Source of the DNA: a virus
Direction: 5' to 3' (one strand)
Virus record (IMG/VR): IMGVR_UViG_3300037247_000734
Span: 1-57,265 of that record
Length of the DNA stretch: 57,265 nt
In this document: in pieces, positions 55,424 through 57,265 of the stretch
Numbering within the stretch: the first letter of the stretch is position 1
Layout of the letters: every line of letters begins with the position of its first letter
The notes under the pieces: model-generated
Databases searched by the model: none
What the model saw: the letters and a program-made list of their open reading frames with translations, nothing else
What the model was told of the DNA's origin: nothing
Made by a program: the position numbers and the translations under genes

Positions 55424-56132
55424 CACGGCGGCGGACCCACGAGCCATCCGGTTCACCCCGCCGCCTGACACTGATCTGGCGGTATTGGACCAGGCGTACC
55501 TGACGTTCGTGGACAAGCTTGTTGTCCGCAAGCTAAAGGGGGCGAACGACTTTCAGATGATTGCCATCGACACGATCGACGAGATGATCCTCCTGTTCCA
55601 GAAGGCCCTGTGTCTCCGGGAGAAGGTTCTCGACGTTGGGGACGTTGGTGGTGGGCACGGCAAGGGCTACTTCATCGTTCGGGACGCCATCTTTGGGATG
55701 CTCGACAAAGTGTACCGTGCAGGTATGGGGTGGGCCATCATTGCCCACACTCGTACCAGAACCGTGACGGTGGGCAAGGACGAGAAGCAGGTTTCGGGGC
55801 TGGCCATCAGTGACTCGTACAAGAGTGCTGTATTCCAGAAGTGTGAGCACATGCTGTTCGTTGAGCACGGCGTTGAGGTTGTTCCAGGAAAGAAGGAGAT
55901 AAAGATAGTCAACGGTAAGAAGATCGAGAAGTCGGGTAAGACGACAACAAGAGGAGTACAGAAGCTCAAGACGAGACCGGGAGGACTGTGGCAAGGAGGA
56001 GGTACGACCGACATAAAGGTGCGGGTCCCATTGGTTGAGGAAATAATCCTGCCCAAGGTGGGCGGGTGGGACACGTTCGCCAAGGCTTACGAGGATGCCA
56101 CCAAGCTCCTCGTAGAGGGAGACAAAGCATGA
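55233..56132 (+). CDS. RecA/Sak4-like ATPase, 299 aa
   Basis: Walker A GQPGAGKST (38-46), Walker B MIAIDTID (109-116). Middle helices with KGYFIVRDAIFGMLDKVY and IIAHTRTRTV follow, the core of the phage RecA-like (Sak4/nucleotide-binding AAA) group that anneals ssDNA together with a DUF669-type SSB. The start is ATG 55233 after AAAAGGAGGGG. It is coupled by ATGA to the next gene. Confidence 0.83.
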   Translation: MKSVITGREIPKDLQGVTGLRAGFVIPPVQQIRLTITGQPGAGKSTFLNSNPHLLSLDPERGGDTAADPRAIRFTPPPDTDLAVLDQAYLTFVDKLVVRKLKGANDFQMIAIDTIDEMILLFQKALCLREKVLDVGDVGGGHGKGYFIVRDAIFGMLDKVYRAGMGWAIIAHTRTRTVTVGKDEKQVSGLAISDSYKSAVFQKCEHMLFVEHGVEVVPGKKEIKIVNGKKIEKSGKTTTRGVQKLKTRPGGLWQGGGTTDIKVRVPLVEEIILPKVGGWDTFAKAYEDATKLLVEGDKA

Positions 56133-56353
56133 GGTGGAATTTTTTGTGCGGGGATAGCCTTCGTGGGTTCCTCAACGAGAAGGACGAAGTGAAGAATACA
56201 AAGAGTGTGGAGGTCATATTCGACGATGGAGAGTCAACAGGTGTCCTGGTGGAACTAGAGAACGGGGACCTCATCCATTTCTGTTCCAGGGAGACCGAGC
56301 ACGATGGCTGTCGTAAATCACTGTCTGTTTCTACCACAAAAGGAGACGAGTAG
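56129..56353 (+). CDS. Small hypothetical protein, 74 aa
   Basis: Begins in the ATGA overlap with the RecA-like gene; GGAG precedes. Beta-rich (VEVIFDDGESTGVLVELENG, DLIHFC). Between an ATPase and an SSB-like gene, so perhaps recombination-related. No family known. Confidence 0.62.
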   Translation: MRWNFLCGDSLRGFLNEKDEVKNTKSVEVIFDDGESTGVLVELENGDLIHFCSRETEHDGCRKSLSVSTTKGDE

Positions 56354-56868
56354 TGTCTGATGATGCATTTTTGGAAGTTCTAGCAGGTTGTACTGATGCT
56401 TGTGCGGACATGGACCTGAGCGACGACGGTTGGAGTCCACCGGACGGTCCATACGACGTAATGGTTGAGGACGTCGCTTCGGGTATTAAGGAAAAGGACG
56501 GGATCAACAACGCTTGGATCAAGCCGGTGTTCACCATCCTGGACGGTGACTTCAAAGGCCGCACGTTTTGCGATTTCTACTGGATCGAGCCTGGGATGAC
56601 GGAGCCGACGATCAGTATCAAGAACCTCTGTCGGTTTGCTACCTGCCTCCAGGGCAGTGAGACAAGGAACCCAGTCGAGGCGGCTGAGATCGCCAAGGCA
56701 TCCGTTGGTGAGTTTATGAGTGTCGAGGTCTATCGTACAACCTCAAAGAAAACACGCAAGACCTACGCGAACATTCGGTTCTGTCAATGCCTCCCCGCAA
56801 CCGACGTACCGGCTGAGGAGGCCGAGGAGGCCGAGGCAGGTGCACCACACGAGGCAACCAAAGGCTAG
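56353..56868 (+). CDS. DUF669-type protein, SSB candidate, 171 aa
   Basis: GTG start shares a base with the upstream stop (TAGTG), AGGAG seven bases before. The pattern PPDGPYDVMVEDV, AWIKPVFTILDGDFKGRTFCDFYW and a later MSVEVYRTTSKKTRKTYANI is typical for DUF669 proteins, often found next to Sak4-like ATPases and thought to bind ssDNA. The acidic tail (EEAEEAEAGAPHEA) is typical for SSBs. Function inferred. Confidence 0.75.
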   Translation: MSDDAFLEVLAGCTDACADMDLSDDGWSPPDGPYDVMVEDVASGIKEKDGINNAWIKPVFTILDGDFKGRTFCDFYWIEPGMTEPTISIKNLCRFATCLQGSETRNPVEAAEIAKASVGEFMSVEVYRTTSKKTRKTYANIRFCQCLPATDVPAEEAEEAEAGAPHEATKG

Positions 56869-56900
56869 GGGTCAATCCCCTCTTTTACAGGAGAAGTAAG

Positions 56901-57086
56901 ATGAAGATTCAGTTTATCGTGGTCAAGGTGGGAACCACTAAGGAGCCCACAACCATAGGGGATCAGGAAGCGGTCCTCGAAACGTTCTCGAATCGACTGC
57001 AAGAGCAGTTCCCCAACACACCGATCCAGGTGGTGCCTGAGCACACCTCAATAAAGATCGACGGGAACGAGTACGCACCCAAGTAA
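56901..57086 (+). CDS. Small hypothetical protein, 61 aa
   Basis: AGGAGAAG precedes ATG 56901. An alpha/beta protein (MKIQFIVVKVGTTKEPTTIG, LETFSNRLQEQFPNTPIQVV). The end carries a 12-bp motif copy (57062, encoding GNEY), with a second copy 25 bases on, just past the stop. After 57097 comes the tRNA-like element. Confidence 0.65.
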   Translation: MKIQFIVVKVGTTKEPTTIGDQEAVLETFSNRLQEQFPNTPIQVVPEHTSIKIDGNEYAPK

Positions 57087-57126
57087 CGGGAACGAGTTGG
57101 GGGAGCCGGTTCCGAGCGGATCGGCC

Positions 57127-57265
57127 CCTCCTGCTCTCTGCGGGGGTAGCTCAGAAGCGGTTAGAGCCCCTGGGACGCCAGGAAGAAGCAGGTTCAATTC
57201 CTGCCCCCCGCTGTTGAAGGGAGGAGTTATGAGTAACTACGGTACAATGGCCGCCAGTGCTAGCC
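57127..57265. repeat. Terminal direct repeat, right copy
   Basis: Matches 1-139 except at 57253. It contains the second copy of the tRNA-like element (57140-57212) and the first 12 codons of the first gene (start ATG 57229). The replication operon thus runs on from 57086 into 103. Confidence 0.95.

Larger units (their letters stand above)
416..57097. repeat. Dispersed 12-bp motif ACGGGAACGAGT (about 23 copies)
   Basis: The 11-base core CGGGAACGAGT is exact on either strand at 17 places; their first bases are 4076, 7787, 12323, 13229, 14747, 21379, 30826, 31683, 31948, 32674, 38755, 41487, 41911, 50874, 52686, 57062 and 57087. Six more differ by one base (416, 5584, 10316, 24463, 39969, 47106). 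Chance expectation for an 11-mer here is about 0.03. Copies fall in several codon frames on both strands and in intergenic DNA, so the selection is on DNA. Function unknown. Confidence 0.9.

Overview
This window is an essentially complete tailed-bacteriophage genome. The first 139 bases recur as the last 139 with a single mismatch, so the molecule is circular, circularly permuted or assembled across a direct repeat, and the replication operon at the right end continues into the left end. It looks like a podovirus: there is a large terminase, portal, scaffold and major capsid protein, a connector-like and a beta-propeller-like tail protein and several very large internal (ejection-type) proteins, but no tail tube, sheath or tape-measure pattern. 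No integrase, excisionase or phage RNA polymerase was recognised, so a virulent phage that uses host sigma-70 RNA polymerase is most likely. Eight sigma-70 promoters, seven with a 17-bp spacer, were read directly. The host is not identifiable from the sequence; the genome is GC-rich and dense with Shine-Dalgarno sites.

Layout. (1) 47.2 kb rightward through the contig join to 3.4 kb, plus strand: replication, recombination and nucleotide genes. These are a uracil-DNA-glycosylase/family A DNA polymerase fusion, a metallophosphoesterase, an ERCC4 nuclease, a dNTP-diphosphohydrolase-like protein, a Cas4/RecB-like Fe-S nuclease, a RecA/Sak4-like ATPase, a DUF669-type ssDNA-binding candidate, an AAA-type ATPase, a GroES co-chaperonin and an HD phosphohydrolase. 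(2) 47.0 kb leftward to 3.4 kb, minus strand. First come virion fibre/decoration candidates, including four tandem paralogues (41.7-47.0 kb). Then comes an accessory block of about 13 kb (28.7-41.6 kb) of small early-type genes and zinc-ribbon, membrane and lipoprotein genes. Last is the packaging and structural block (3.4-28.3 kb: TerS candidate, TerL, portal, scaffold, capsid, spike, connector, propeller, internal virion proteins). The two transcription units diverge at 47.12-47.21 kb and converge at 3.42 kb.

The most interesting part is 37.5-41.6 kb. Its own promoter and a hairpin leader precede a gene for a 76-residue ubiquitin-like beta-grasp protein ending in GG plus a three-residue tail. 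Next come an unknown 131-residue protein, an E1/ThiF-like adenylyltransferase, a JAMM/MPN isopeptidase with an intact HxHP(x6)SxxD signature, and an unknown 403-residue protein, all tightly overlapped. This is a complete core (modifier, activator, protease) of a ubiquitin-like conjugation or sulfur-carrier pathway on a phage, with a candidate for a missing transfer enzyme inside the same operon.

Two DNA-level signals cut across the annotation. A 12-bp word, ACGGGAACGAGT, occurs about 23 times on both strands, in several reading frames and in intergenic DNA. A TTATCGGAC-type word occurs nearly 30 times within 32.7-35.4 kb, and once inside the spacer of a consensus promoter at 29.6 kb. Other notable structures are a tRNA-like element whose anticodon loop is three bases short, a perfect 24-bp hairpin at 14.3 kb and a three-copy 15-bp palindrome in the 730-bp non-coding region at 32.4-33.2 kb.
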